A stretch of DNA of 64,000 nucleotides from positions 806,001-870,000 of the forward strand of contig NZ_CP146003.1 of assembly GCF_038095975.1 (NCBI RefSeq), read 5' to 3'. Both the position numbers and the translations under genes were made by a program. Source of the DNA: Mesomycoplasma ovipneumoniae. GTDB lineage: Bacteria > Bacillota_I > Bacilli_A > Mycoplasmatales > Metamycoplasmataceae. Below, in pieces: positions 42,968 to 55,325 of this stretch. Each line of letters begins with the position of its first letter. Positions within the stretch are counted from its first letter, which is position 1. Under the pieces are notes generated by a model. That model was not told where the DNA came from, searched no databases, and saw nothing but the letters and a program-made list of their open reading frames with translations.

Positions 42968-43699
42968 CTAAAATTTTACACTATTTTTGGAAAAATTTTC
43001 ATATTTATTTGCTTTTAACTTTGGCTTTTCATCGTTTTTTAGCCTTAAAACCATAGTGAATTCACCTTTGGTAGAATTTTGAAGTTCAGCTAAAACTTTT
43101 AAAGGCGAACCAAAAAAATATTTTTGATGGATTTTTGTCATTTCCTTAACAAGAAAAATTTCGACTTTCTCGCCATAAAATTCATTAATTACTTCAAGAA
43201 TATAAATTAATTTATATGGTGAAACGTAAAAAATATAACTATAATTTAGTATAAAATGCTCAATTTGTTTAATTATTTGCTGCTTTTTTGAGTTAAAAAA
43301 ACCCATAAAAACTAACGGTAAATCAAAACCAGAAAGAACAAAAGCGCCAACAAAAGCACATGCACCAGGTAAAAAATCAACTTCGACATCGTTTTGGTGG
43401 GCTCATTTTATCAAAATTTGACCCGGGTCGCTAATTGAAGGGGTGCCTGCATCTGACATTAGAATAATGTTTTGGTTAGTTAAAAATATGTCAGACATTT
43501 TGGCGATAGTTGATTTTTCATTAAATTTGTGATAGGAAATTAACTTTTTGTCTTTAATTTCCAAAAAATTTAATATTTTTTTGGAAGTTCGGGTATCCTC
43601 GCACAAAATTAAATCAGCTGATTTTATTGCTTGAATTGCTCGCAGAGTTATATCTTGTAAATTTCCAATTGGAGTTGCTATAACAGTGATTTTTGCCAT
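42968..43699 (-). CDS. rsmI: 16S rRNA (cytidine1402-2'-O)-methyltransferase RsmI
   Basis: 243 aa with TGA-coded Trp. TVIATPIGNLQDITLRAIQA, ILCEDTRTSKKIL and LMSDAGTPSISDPG are the tetrapyrrole-methylase-fold signatures of RsmI. It modifies the ribosomal P site. It follows holB by 4 bp. Confidence 0.95.
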
Positions 43700-43703
43700 A
43701 ATT

Positions 43704-44579
43704 TTAAGTTAAAATATTATTTAGACGAACTAAAAAGCTCGATTTTTGAATATTAAAGTTTGCATTTGTCTCAAGTGACGAAAGAAATTTTTTAAACGTC
43801 TGATTAATTTTTACCATTTTTTCAGAATTCAAGTCAAAAAAATTACCTTTTTTAGCGTCTTTTTTGTTAAGACCAGATTTGCTTAAAAAAAATTGTTTAA
43901 AATGAGCGATTATTATCTGAAGAAAAATAAATGAGTTTTCTTTTGTTAAAACTTGATTTAAAAACAGTAAAAAATCAAATTTTGATTTAGTTAAATTATT
44001 TAGTAATGATTTTAATTTATCTAAATCCGAATCACTAATGGCCTTAATAGCCAAAGTTGCTTGATCAAAATTGGTGAAAATATTTGCATATATGGCATTA
44101 TAAGGCGATTTTTTTCATGTATCTAACTTTTTTTTGAGTTCGTTTTTTCTATTTAAATCATTGAAAAGAAATATTTGACAACGAGAAACAATAGTCGGAA
44201 TAATTAAGTCAGAAGAAAAAGAAGTTAATAAAAAATATGTATTCAAAGGTGGATCTTCTAAAATTTTTAGAAATGAATTTAGCAAAGAAATATGGGCATT
44301 TTCAATGTTTTTTATTAGGAAAATTTTTGAATTATCGCCATAAAGAGAGGAAAAATACAACTTGTTTACCTCTTCTAGAAATTCTGTTTTTGAAAGGCGA
44401 TTATCTGCAAAATCATGTTGAAAAATTTGTGGTTTTTGACTAAATATCTCTAAAAATTCAGCTATTTTCTCATCTAGAAAATCTGAATAACTCGAAACAA
44501 GTAAAATTGCATGTGGAATTGTTTTAGTTTTTGACAAATTATCGAGAAAATGGCGCCAATTTGTCGTAATTTGCTTCAT
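43704..44579 (-). CDS. holB: DNA polymerase III delta' subunit
   Basis: 291 aa. The clamp-loader AAA+ fold is diverged. KIFLIKNIENAHISLLNSFL followed by KILEDPPLNTYFLLTSFS corresponds to the NSLLKTLEEPP stretch of delta', and VSRCQIF is the SRC sensor motif. No Walker A is visible, as in delta' proteins without ATPase activity. I chose ATG 44579 with GAGAG before it; an upstream TTG is possible. It overlaps tmk by 41 bp. Confidence 0.88.
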
Positions 44580-45198
44580 AATAGCTCTCAAAAAAATTAA
44601 TTATATCTGTTAAAACATGATCATAATCGCCATTACCGTCAATTTTAATGAAATTTTTTCTTGTTTTTAGTAAATATTCATATCCTTTAATAACTTGTTT
44701 ATAAAATTCCTCGCCGCGATTTTCAAGACGGTCTCGCTTTTCATTTCGATAAATTTCCATTCGCTCGCGTGATTTTGAAATTTTAACATCAAGGAAAATT
44801 GTAAGATCTGGAAAAGTTTTTTCAGAAATTAAACTGTTCAAATCAAAAACTAAATCTGGGCTTAAATTATTTCCAAAGCCTTGATATGCAATCGAAGAAT
44901 CAATGTAGCGATCACAAAGAACAATTTTCCCAGATTTTAAGGCTGGCCAAATTACTTGTTCAAGATGAATTCTTCTCGAAGTTGAAAATAAAAGCATCTC
45001 AACATATGGGCTAATTTGATTTTTTTTATTAAGTAAAAACTCGCGGATTTGCTGTGCTTCCTGCGAATCATTGCCGCTATATGGTTCAAAAGTTGTAAGA
45101 ATTTCTTTTTCTGGAAATTTAATTCTCAAATACTTTGCAAACAAATTCATAACGGTTGATTTTCCGCTTGCATCGATCCCTTCAAAACTTATAAACAT
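44539..45198 (-). CDS. tmk: thymidylate kinase
   Basis: 219 aa. The P loop is SFEGIDASGKST. The LID/DRY region is CDRYIDSSIAYQG and the nucleoside motif FEPYSG precedes it. It phosphorylates dTMP to dTDP. It starts 1 bp after recR, and its last 41 bp are shared with holB in another frame. Confidence 0.95.
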   Translation of the reverse strand: MFISFEGIDASGKSTVMNLFAKYLRIKFPEKEILTTFEPYSGNDSQEAQQIREFLLNKKNQISPYVEMLLFSTSRRIHLEQVIWPALKSGKIVLCDRYIDSSIAYQGFGNNLSPDLVFDLNSLISEKTFPDLTIFLDVKISKSRERMEIYRNEKRDRLENRGEEFYKQVIKGYEYLLKTRKNFIKIDGNGDYDHVLTDIINFFESYYEANYDKLAPFSR

Positions 45199-45199
45199 A

Positions 45200-45784
45200 T
45201 TATTTTTCCATTTCTTGACGATTTTCGAGTGCCTGATTTAAGGTTATATTGTCAATATAATCAATTGCCGCCCCAAAAGGAATGCCTGTAGCTAGCCTAG
45301 TAATTTTTGATGATGATAAAAACTTGTGTTTTGCAAGATAATTTGCAAAAATTCAACCTTCCATTGTTGAAGAAAGAGCGATAATAATTTCACTTTTTTC
45401 ATTAGCAAGGTCTGCAAGTTTTTTTATTTGCAAGTCGTGATTTTCGAGCTTTTTGATATCATATTTGCCAAAAACAAAATACTTGCCATCATATTTTCCT
45501 AGTTTTTCAAATTTTGTGACCATTTCAGAATTTTCAACCACTAATATTTTAAAAGAACGCTGAAAATCAAGGCATATTTGGCAAACTGAATTAGCATTTA
45601 GATATCCGCATCTCTCACAATACTGAAGATTTCGTTTTAAATTATAAATTTGTTCGACAAATGTCTCAATCTGACTAAGGGGCGTATCGATTAGAGAAAA
45701 TAAAATATTTGTGGCTTGTTTTTTTGTGATTCCGGGAACTTTCCTTAATTGGTCAACTAGTTTTTCAAAATTTTCATCTACCAT
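45200..45784 (-). CDS. recR: recombination mediator RecR
   Basis: 194 aa with TGA-coded Trp. An N-terminal helix-hairpin-helix (LRKVPGITKKQATNILFSLI) is followed by the zinc finger CERCGYLNANSVCQIC and a Toprim domain (ALSSTMEGWIFANYLAK, ITRLATGIPFGAAIDYI). It acts with RecO (57326) in RecF-type gap repair. The dnaX-ybaB-recR order is classical. Confidence 0.95.
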
Positions 45785-45793
45785 GATTCAAAA

Positions 45794-46072
45794 TTAATGT
45801 GATTGAGTTGGAGCAATTTTTTCATTTTCTTCTCTAATTTTCAACAAAGCTTGATTTAATGTAATAGAAATTAAATCTTCTAATGTTTCAATATCGTCTT
45901 TGTCGACTAAAAATGGAGCAATTTTTAACTTTTTTAACTCAAATCCTCCTGAAATAGTCAGCGAAATTCCTTGATTTTCAAAGTCAAAATCTGTTTTTTC
46001 TAACAAATCTTTTTTTACTTTGTGATCTTTTTGCATTTTTTGAGCTTCTTTTAATAATTTTTGAAGATTCAT
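45794..46072 (-). CDS. ybaB: nucleoid-associated protein YbaB/EbfC family
   Basis: 92 aa. MNLQKLLKEAQKMQKDHKVK and SGGFELKKLKIAPFLV are typical of the small DNA-binding YbaB family, found as dimers between dnaX and recR in many bacteria. A GAAAGGAAAAAA ribosome binding site is present. Confidence 0.92.
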   Translation of the reverse strand: MNLQKLLKEAQKMQKDHKVKKDLLEKTDFDFENQGISLTISGGFELKKLKIAPFLVDKDDIETLEDLISITLNQALLKIREENEKIAPTQSH

Positions 46073-46132
46073 TTTTTTCCTTTCTCTTATTTAAATAAAT
46101 TATATAAACTATTTTAAAAAGTTTAAAAATTT

Positions 46133-48373
46133 TTATTCATCAAAGAATAATTTTTGTAAATCTGTCTTAGAAATAGTGCGTTTTTTTGGTTTTTCAAAAG
46201 GTTTTGGCACAAATTTTTCACCGCGGGTTCTCATTTCACTTGCCCTTTTCTTTGTTTCTTCAACAAGATTATTACTCATGGCAAAGCCGTAGATATCCTG
46301 ACCAAAAACACTTTTTAATAATCGGTTGACATCATTGCCTTCTTTTTCCACTTTTTCAATTAGTAATTCTTCATACTCTGGATTTTTAGTGATAAAACAC
46401 ACAAAATTAGATGTTAATGTAAGAATTTCTGCATGCTTTAATACTCCAACAGTATCTATGAATTCAAAAGTATACTGAAAATCTAACAAATTTTTGCTCC
46501 ATTTTTTGCGTAAATCGAAATAAATTTCGCTGTTTTCCTTATAAAAATTTCTTCCCAAAACTATAAGATTAAATGCCTCATCAACGGACAAATAATCATT
46601 TGGCAGATTATTTTTTAAAAATTTATTTACATATGAATTTCTATCAAATGAAAAATTATCGTCTTTCTCTTCATTTTTACTCAAATATGATGCTTGATTA
46701 TTTGTTTTTGGACCTGAATCAATCGAGTTAACATTTTTTTTGGTGGTATTATCAGTATTTTTATCATTAAAATTTAAAAATGAGTTGGAAAAATCAATGT
46801 TTTCAGCCGAATTCAAATTTGAATTTTCAGTTTTATTTAAAAAATTACTATGATAACTAGCACCGCCGGGGTCTAACAAAGGATTAAAAGCATTGTCCCT
46901 GTTTTTAAAATTATTGCCTGTTTTATTGCTTTTTTCACTTTTGAAGATTTTTGTCTCTAAATTATTTTTGATTTTACGGTCAAAAATTGATCCAAAATTC
47001 AAATCATCGCTAGCATGCAAATCTAAATCGGCATCATCATCGTCCTCAAGAATTGGATCATCATAATCGAATAAATTTTGTGTATTTGTTTTTTGACTCA
47101 AATTATTTTTTGAACCAAAATTTTTATCACGGACAGTAACAAACTCTAATTTTTTTGGCAGTTTTTGTTCCTTTTTAATATTTTCTTCACTTTCTTTGCT
47201 TTCCTCAGTGTCGATTTTTAGCTCTTCTTTTGGTTTTTCAGCAAATTTGTCTGAATTTTCTAAAACAGATTGGCTTTTTTCTTGCAAGTTTTCTGGTTTA
47301 AAAGCAAGAATTTTCATAACTAAAATTTCAAGTGCTAAACTTTGAAACTTATCATGGTTAATGTCTTTTAAAGTTGAAAAGCCAATATCTAAAAATTTAA
47401 AAGCAAAATCGTGGCTAATTTTTAACTTTTCCAAATCAGAAGTTGAATAAATTTCAATTAAGTCTTCTTCTTGAGTTTTTTCTCAAATAATTCACTCTTT
47501 GACTAAATTTATTAAGGCCTCAATTAAAATTTGAAAATTTTTGCTTTGTAATAAAAGTTTATCTAATAAATCAAAGGCTTTTTGGGACTGTGCCAAAAAA
47601 AGAACGTTTATAAATTCAACAAGTTTTTCACTTGAAACTAGTCCAAAAAGTTCTTCAACACTTTTTTTACTCAAAAAGTTGTTGCCAAAAATTACTGCTT
47701 GCTCAAGAATTGAAATTGCATCCCGAAGACTGTTGTGACTTAATAAACACACAGATTTTAGGGCTTCTTCTTCATATTCTACGCCTTCATAGTCTAAAAT
47801 TTGTGAAAGTCGTTGTGAAATTTGCTCTTTATTTAGGCCAAGAAAATTATACCTCTGGACTCTTGAGAGAATTGTCAAAGGAATTTTGTGAACTTCAGTT
47901 GTTGCTAAAATGAAAATAATATGGCTGGGCGGTTCTTCGAGAGTTTTTAAAAATGCATTAAAAGCTGAAGTTGAAAGCATATGAACCTCATCTAAAATAT
48001 AAATTTTATATGGGCTAACCTGAGGTAAATTAATAGAATTTTCAACAATTTCCCGGATTTCTTTAACGCCATTGTGTGAAGCAGCGTCCATTTCGACTAT
48101 ATCAATAGAATTATTTATATTTTTAAGGCAATTTTGACACGGGTCAATAGAATTTTGCTCTTTGTGAGTGCAATTTATTGCATTTGCAAATATTTTTGCA
48201 AGCGAAGTTTTTCCAGTACCTCTAGGTCCTGAAAAAAGGTAAGCGTGAAAAAACTTTTTTGATTTAACAATGTTTTTCAAACTTTCAACTAAATATTGTT
48301 GACCAACAACATCGGAAAATTTAGTAGGTCGATATTTTCGATATCAAGCTACATATTCATTTGTATTTTTCAT
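46133..48373 (-). CDS. dnaX: DNA polymerase III gamma/tau subunit
   Basis: 746 aa, with TGA-coded Trp in WYRKYRP and WIIWEKTQ. Walker A is SGPRGTGKTS and the zinc module is CTHKEQNSIDPCQNC. Walker B is YILDEVHML and sensor 1 ATTEVHKIPLTILSR. A long Asn/Asp/Lys-rich linker spans about residues 375-590, before a C-terminal tau-like domain. It is the clamp-loader motor. GGAGAAAT precedes the ATG. It heads an eleven-gene operon that runs to ligA. No slippery heptamer for a gamma form stood out. Confidence 0.95.
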
Positions 48374-48517
48374 ATTTCTCCAAGATTTTCAAAAAAAATC
48401 CTTTATAATTTTTAAATTTAATTTTTAAAAATAAAAGTATACTTAAATAGTTTATAATTATAAATTATAATAAAATAAAATAAAAAATAGACTTTATATA
48501 ATTTAAGGATTTTTTAT
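48374..48517. promoter_or_regulatory. divergent promoter region of dnaX and the lplA group
   Basis: The spacer contains several overlapping TATAAT-like boxes on both strands around 48440-48480. Which are used cannot be decided by eye. Confidence 0.4.
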
Positions 48518-48853
48518 ATGTCAGTTTCATTTAACAAGAAACAAAACTCAGCTCAAAAGAAATGTACTATAAACGAAAGATTTGTATTTAATTTTCGAAT
48601 TTTAAGCTATTCCTTTCGGAAATTAGAAATTTCAATTGAAGGTCTTGATAAAACAATCGATTACAATTCAGAATATTTTTTTTGGTTTGTTGAAAATTTA
48701 ATCTACTTTTTATCAAAAAACAAGTATGCGCTTCGTTGAGACTATGAAAAAATAACACTTTTTAATTTAGAAAACTTACAATTAGCAGAAAATCTTGATG
48801 ATTTTAAATCAAAATTCAAATTAATTACAACTTTTGATTTAGAACATAACTAA
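48518..48853 (+). CDS. small protein of unknown function
   Basis: 111 aa, one TGA read as Trp (ALRWDYEK). AAGGA lies 8 nt before the ATG. FNFRILSYSFRKLEISIEGL and YFFWFVENLIYFLSKNKYAL look like a compact alpha/beta protein without a signal or membrane span. It is 14 bp upstream of lplA and probably in the same transcript. I do not recognise the family. Confidence 0.7.
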
Positions 48854-48867
48854 AATATGGAGGAAAT

Positions 48868-49866
48868 ATGAAGATTTATACTACTAAAAAAACAAGCCCA
48901 TTTTACACGTTAGTTTGTGAGGAGCTAATTCTAAAAGATGACCAGAATCAGGACGATATTTTATATTTTTACCAGCATAATAATGCAATAATTATCGGTA
49001 AAAATCAAAATATTTACGAGGAAATTAAGCTTGACGAAGTTGAAAAGCAGAGAATTGAAATTTACCGTCGACTTTCTGGAGGTGGAGCTGTTTATCACGA
49101 TTTAGGAAACATTAATTTTTCATTTATAACTAAAAAACAGAATCACAGTTATCAAAAATTCTTGACACCGATTATAGAATTTTTTAAATCTTTTGGTTTG
49201 GATGCTGAATTCAAAGGCAGAAATGATCTCATAGTTAATGGCGCAAAAGTTTCAGGAAATGCTCAAATAATTTACAAAGATAGAATTGTTCATCACGGAA
49301 CAATTCTATTCAATGCTAATTTGGCAAAATTAGGACAAGTTTTAAAACCAAATCGATTAAAAATTGAGTCTAAAGGAATAAAATCAATACGTCAACGAGT
49401 AACAAATATTTTGCATGAAATTGAAGAACAAATGGAAGATTCTGAATTTATTTCAAGACTAATCACATTTTTTGAAAATAAATATCAAACAAAAGCACAA
49501 GATGTTGAGACTTATTTTCAAGATGAGATGACATTTCAAAAAGATTTTCAAGAAGTTCAAACCTTAAGACAGTCAAGAGAATGAGTTTTTGGCTCAAATC
49601 CTTATTTTAGCTATGAAAATATAGCTCGAACTAGCGGCGGAACTTTAAGAGTGCTTGCAAATATTGAGAAAAATCACATTGTTAAAATAAAGTTTGAAGG
49701 TGATTTTTTATCTCAAAGATCAGTTGAAGATATTCAAGAAATTTTAGAAAATAAGGAATTCACTAGATCAATTTTAGAATCACAACTTCTACAAATTACA
49801 AATCTTGATGAATATTTTGGTGCAATTCCTCTTAATGAAATTTTGGATACAATTTTTGGAAGCTAA
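48868..49866 (+). CDS. lplA: lipoate-protein ligase A
   Basis: 332 aa with TGA-coded Trp. RRLSGGGAVYHDLGNINFSF is the lipoate/AMP-binding motif. NGAKVSGNAQ holds the conserved Lys, with HHGTILFNAN after it. A C-terminal accessory domain (about residues 245-332) is present. It attaches scavenged lipoate to E2 or GcvH-type proteins. A TATGGAGGAAAT ribosome binding site precedes the ATG. Confidence 0.93.
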
Positions 49867-49872
49867 TTATTA

Positions 49873-50679
49873 ATGATAGTTCATTCTAAAATTACTGTTG
49901 AAAATGAGGATATTTTTTATTTTTTAGAAGAAACTGGAAAGCAAAAAATACTATTTTTACACGGTTTTAATTCAAGTCATAATTTCATTTTTCAACTTAA
50001 AAATAAACAAAATCGTAACTATGACATTGTTTCATTTGATTTTCCCGGTTGTGGTCAAAGCACTAATAATAATGAAATTAATGTTAAAAATTATCAGAAA
50101 ATTGCAGCTAGTTTCATTAAAAAGCTCAATTTAAATATCCAAATTGTAATCGGTCACTCACTTGGTGGAGCTATAGCGCTTTATATTTTAAGTGAAAATT
50201 TAGCAAAAAAAGCAATTTTAGTTGCTCCACTCAATCCTTTTATTTTAGAGAAAAATTTGCAAAGTGAAGCTGAAAAAATAGGAAATTGACTCTTACCTCA
50301 AGACATTGAATCTGCAAAAGATAGTCTTGAACATTTAGTTTTTACTGATAAATTTAGTTATATGAAAAATTTAGCAAAAAATGCTATTAATTTTTTTGAA
50401 AATGTCACAAAAAAAAGAGAAATTTTTAAAAAGATTGTTTTTGAAGAAATCCTTAACTTGGAATGACTGAAAACCGAATTGTTACCGCTTTACCAACAAA
50501 ATAATAATTATTTTTTAATTGCTGGTGTTGAAGATAATTTTGTGCCATTAGAAAGTCTTCGCAAAATTAGTGAAAATTTTAATAAAAAACTTATAAAATT
50601 TGAACAAACTGGCCATGCAGTTTTCTTTGAAAGAAGTGACGAAATTAATGCTCAAATTGAAAAAATTCTAGAAATTTAA
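49873..50679 (+). CDS. alpha/beta-fold hydrolase
   Basis: 268 aa. The nucleophile elbow is GHSLGG (Ser near residue 97), the oxyanion region LFLHGFNSSH, and the catalytic His is in FEQTGHAVFFE. An acid residue is likely in GVEDNFVPL. TGA codes Trp twice. It is 6 bp after lplA. Substrates may be short-chain esters or lipids; nothing in the sequence decides this. Its last codons lie in the direct repeat that flanks repeat copy D. Confidence 0.88.
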
Positions 50680-50718
50680 GCCTAAAATCCCTCTCTCATT
50701 TTTTCAGCAATTTCTTTT
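50665..50718. repeat. left direct repeat of repeat copy D (54 bp)
   Basis: Matches 51276-51329 over 54 bp with five substitutions. The right copy encodes the C-terminus of the DJ-1 family protein. This left copy spans the end of the hydrolase gene. Confidence 0.8.
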
Positions 50719-51279
50719 CCCGAGTTTCGCTATTTGTTGGCAAAAATTCACTTTTTAATGACTATAAATACACAAAAATACCCGTAAATCCGGGTTTTTT
50801 AACGTAAAATCTTAATTTTTATAGTTTTGAAATTAAGCTTTTGCAAAAAAAAAAAAAAAATGTTTGACCTAAGAAAAAATTATGTTATAATTACACTCAC
50901 TAAGAATGAATTAATAAATTTTGATATTGAATTAGGGAGGGATTAAGGATGTTTTTGCCATAAAAAAAATCAGATAATGTGAATTATCCATTATATTTTT
51001 AAATATGATGGAATGCCTTAAATTTAACTGTTTAGAAATCTTCAAATTTAGGGCTTTTAGTTATTGTTCTTTCAAAACTTCATATGTTTTTTAGGCTCGC
51101 TGCAAATAAAAACGAGTTTTCTATTTGCATTGAGTTTAAATAGTAGTTGTATTTTTTTGTTAGGTTTTAAACTTAGTGTTTTTGGTTTGATAGTTATTTT
51201 TTCTTGAGCTTGCCAAAAAAGTTAAAAAGAGCCCAAAACCGGGTACTTTTTAAGATTATCTCATCAAACTGGGAAATTC
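50719..51279 (+). mobile_element. MITE-like repeat, copy D
   Basis: A complete unit of about 560 bp. The left end is CCCGAGTTTCGCTATTTG and the right end ATCAAACTGGGAAATTC. Inside are an ACCCG/CGGGT hairpin with T6, a 16-nt poly(A) tract (50845-50860), a TATAAT box, the conserved hairpins, and a GCCC/GGGT hairpin near the right end. It sits between convergent genes (hydrolase and DJ-1 family) and is flanked by 54-bp direct repeats. Confidence 0.85.
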
Positions 51280-51329
51280 TAGAAATTTAAGCTTGAAATC
51301 CGGCTCTTATTTTTTCAGCAATTTCTTTT
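51276..51329. repeat. right direct repeat of repeat copy D
   Basis: The coding copy: it contains the last codons and stop of the DJ-1 family gene. Five substitutions relative to 50665-50718 suggest that the insertion is not recent. Confidence 0.8.
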
Positions 51330-51823
51330 GAAGCTAATTTTTCAATAACTTTAAATGCAAATTCAGCTGAAGATGAGGCATTTCTAGCTGAAATATAATT
51401 TTTATCAACTGTAACTAAATCGTTTTTTCTTGTTGGTATGTCTGAATTTGTTTCATCAGGGTATGAACTAAATTGATAATTTGGCGCTAAATTACGCTCA
51501 AAAATAGCATTTGGCGCATCACAAATTGCAAAAACATGCTTGTTTTGGGCAAAAAATTCATTAATTAATTTTATTGCTGGCTCACAAGTTCGAAGATATT
51601 GCGCTGCAACTCCGCCTGGTATAAAAATTGCATCAAAATCATCAGATTTTCAATGATTTTTGGTCTCAATTTGAACAACTCCAAATTGGCCTGTTACTAT
51701 TTTGTTTTCAGGATTATAAAATTCAATTTTATCGTATAAATCGGCCTTTTTTATCAAAGAAAGAAAAGTTGTAAACTCGATATCCTGAAATTTATCAAGT
51801 AAAACTACCAATAATTTTTTCAT
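51287..51823 (-). CDS. DJ-1/PfpI family protein
   Basis: 178 aa, reading a TGA as Trp. MKKLLVVLLDKFQDIEFTTF opens the fold, IFIPGGVAAQYLR is the strand-loop before the elbow, and AICDAPNAIFE holds the nucleophile Cys (AICHGP in many members). Family members are deglycase-like, chaperone or protease-related proteins; the reaction here is unknown. AAGGAGTAATA is the ribosome binding site. It lies downstream of serS, with a strong hairpin between the two. Confidence 0.87.
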
Positions 51824-51848
51824 TATTACTCCTTATTTAATTAAATAA

Positions 51849-51889
51849 AATAAAATTGTACCATAAAAAATCTATGGTACAATTTTATT
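51849..51889 (-). terminator. 17-bp perfect hairpin between serS and the DJ-1 gene
   Basis: AATAAAATTGTACCATA (51849-51865) pairs perfectly with 51873-51889 around a 7-nt loop. On the minus strand T-rich sequence follows, so it may end serS transcripts. Its own arm contains ATGGTACAAT, a -10-like box that could start the DJ-1 family mRNA. Confidence 0.65.
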
Positions 51890-51911
51890 CATTAAAAATT
51901 TATGTATAAAT

Positions 51912-53153
51912 CTAATTAAAATAAGGTTTTAAAACTTCTGGTATTGTTCAACTACCATCAGGGTTTTGATTCTGTTCGAGTAAAATCGCGACAATTCTAT
52001 CAATTGCAAGGCCAGATCCGTTAATTGTGTGTGCATAAACGTTATTTTTTTCATCACGGTAGCGAATTTTTGCTCTTCTAGCTTGAAAATCACCACAATA
52101 ACTAATTGATGAAACTTCACGGTACGTCTGTTCTGATGGAAGTCATGCTTCTAAATCAATAGTTTTTTTACTTGAAAATCCAAGATCACCAGTACACAAA
52201 AGCACGGCTCGATAAGGAATATTTAGTAGTTTCAAAATTTTAGCCGCATCTTGAACAACATTGTCAAATTCTTTCATTCCATCAGTTTCATTTGTTATTT
52301 TAACAAGTTCAACTTTGTGAAATTCATGAAGTCGGATCAAACCTCTTGTGTCTTTTCCACCACTTCCGGCCTCAGATCGATAACATTTGCTATAACCAAC
52401 AAGCGAAATTGGTTTTTCTAAGTCAATAATTTCGTCTTGGTAATAATTTGTCAAAGGAACTTCAGCTGTCGGAATTAGTCAAAGATCAGAATTTTTTAAA
52501 GAATACAAATCTTCTGAAAATTTCGGAAGTTGACCTGTTCCATATAGCGAATTTTCAAGAACTAAAGTATTTGGAACAATTTCCTGATAACCTGAATTTA
52601 CATGAGTGTCAATCATAAAATTTATCAAAGCCCGAACTAATTTAGCCGCTAAATTTTTATAAATTACAAAGCGATTTCCTGAAATTTTTACAGCTCGTTT
52701 AAAATCTAAAATATCTTTAGATTTACCAAATTCATAGTGAGGCTTGATTTTAGGATCAATTTTTTTTGGCTGTCCTCAGTGATAAATTACTTGATTATCA
52801 AGTTCAGAATTTCCAAAAGGAACTGAATCATCAGGAAGATTTGGCACTTCAAGAATTTTTTGACTAACTCAGTTATCAAGTTCTTGTCATTCTGTTTCTA
52901 AATTTGCAAGTTTGTCTTTAATTTGACTTACTTGGTTTTTCAAATCTTCAGAGTCTTTATTTTCGCGGACAAAAAGGCCTATTTGTTTGCTAGCTTTATT
53001 TTTTTCCGCTAGTAATTCATCAATTTCTTGACGCAAAAAGTTACGTTTTTGGGCTTTTTCATACAAGTCCGCAATTATAGAAATATCAAAACCACGGTCT
53101 GATAATTTTTTTTCAACAAAAGATTTGTTGTTTAAAATTAAACGAATATCCAT
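51912..53153 (-). CDS. serS: seryl-tRNA synthetase
   Basis: 413 aa. The N-terminal tRNA-binding coiled coil ([20 protein letters not shown] and [16 protein letters not shown]) is followed by the class II core. Motif 2 is [18 protein letters not shown] with RLHEFHKVE, and motif 3 is [16 protein letters not shown]. Several TGA codons are Trp. It follows eno by 22 bp. Confidence 0.96.
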
Positions 53154-53175
53154 ATTTTAAATTATTTTTTTTAGA

Positions 53176-54552
<1,377 letters not shown>

Positions 54553-54674
54553 TTAAATTTATTGAATGTATTATTTATAAGTAAAGATTGAAAATAATAA
54601 CATGCTAAAAATTATATCACAAACTATGAATTTAACAAATTCTTAAATAGTAATTTTTGCTTGTTATTTTAGTG

Positions 54675-55325
54675 TTAATTTAATAACTTTTGGATTTTTG
54701 TTTTATTTGGTTTTTGAGCAAGAAAAGTTCCTACAACAATCACATCAGCCCCTGATTCAAAGACTTTTTTTGCATTGTAATCTTTAATTCCACCGTCAAC
54801 TTGGATTAAAATGTTGTAATTTGACTCACGAATTATTTTTGCTAGGTTACTAATTTTTTGATATGTTTCTTGGATAAAATCCTGACCACCTTTTCCAGGT
54901 TCAACTGACATTACCAAAATCAGATCAATTTTGGGTAGAAAGTCTAAAATTTCTTCAATTTTGGTCGAAGGTTTTATTGCAAGTCCTATCTTAATTTTTT
55001 CAGAATATTTTAAAATTATCCTATGAATTTCGTCATAATTTTTACTTTCAAAATGGATTGTGACAAAATCAACATAGCCAATTAGTTCTTCAATTTGACT
55101 TTCAGGATCAACTGACATTAAGTGAGCATCAGAAATAAACTTTTTTGACTTAGTGACAATTTTTTTAATTTCTGAAACAGAAATTGCTGTATTTTCAACG
55201 AATTTGCCGTCCATAAAATCAAAATGGAATCATTTTATTCCAAGATTCAAAAAGGTTCTAACTAATTTTAGACGGTTATTTTTACTAACATTCAAAAGTG
55301 AGGGACTAATAATCTTTTTTTTCAT
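54675..55325 (-). CDS. rpe: ribulose-phosphate 3-epimerase
   Basis: 216 aa. [10 protein letters not shown] opens the TIM barrel. [14 protein letters not shown] is the HxDxMDGxF metal/substrate motif, [10 protein letters not shown] follows, and [12 protein letters not shown] and [13 protein letters not shown] close the active site. It interconverts ribulose and xylulose 5-phosphate. The start overlaps rsgA by 20 bp, as in the common rsgA-rpe pairing. Confidence 0.94.

Noticed and set aside
46675-47150. Reading the Asn/Asp-rich middle of DnaX as a separate gene
   Set aside because: The frame is continuous with the clamp-loader part through a TGA-coded Trp; it is a linker.
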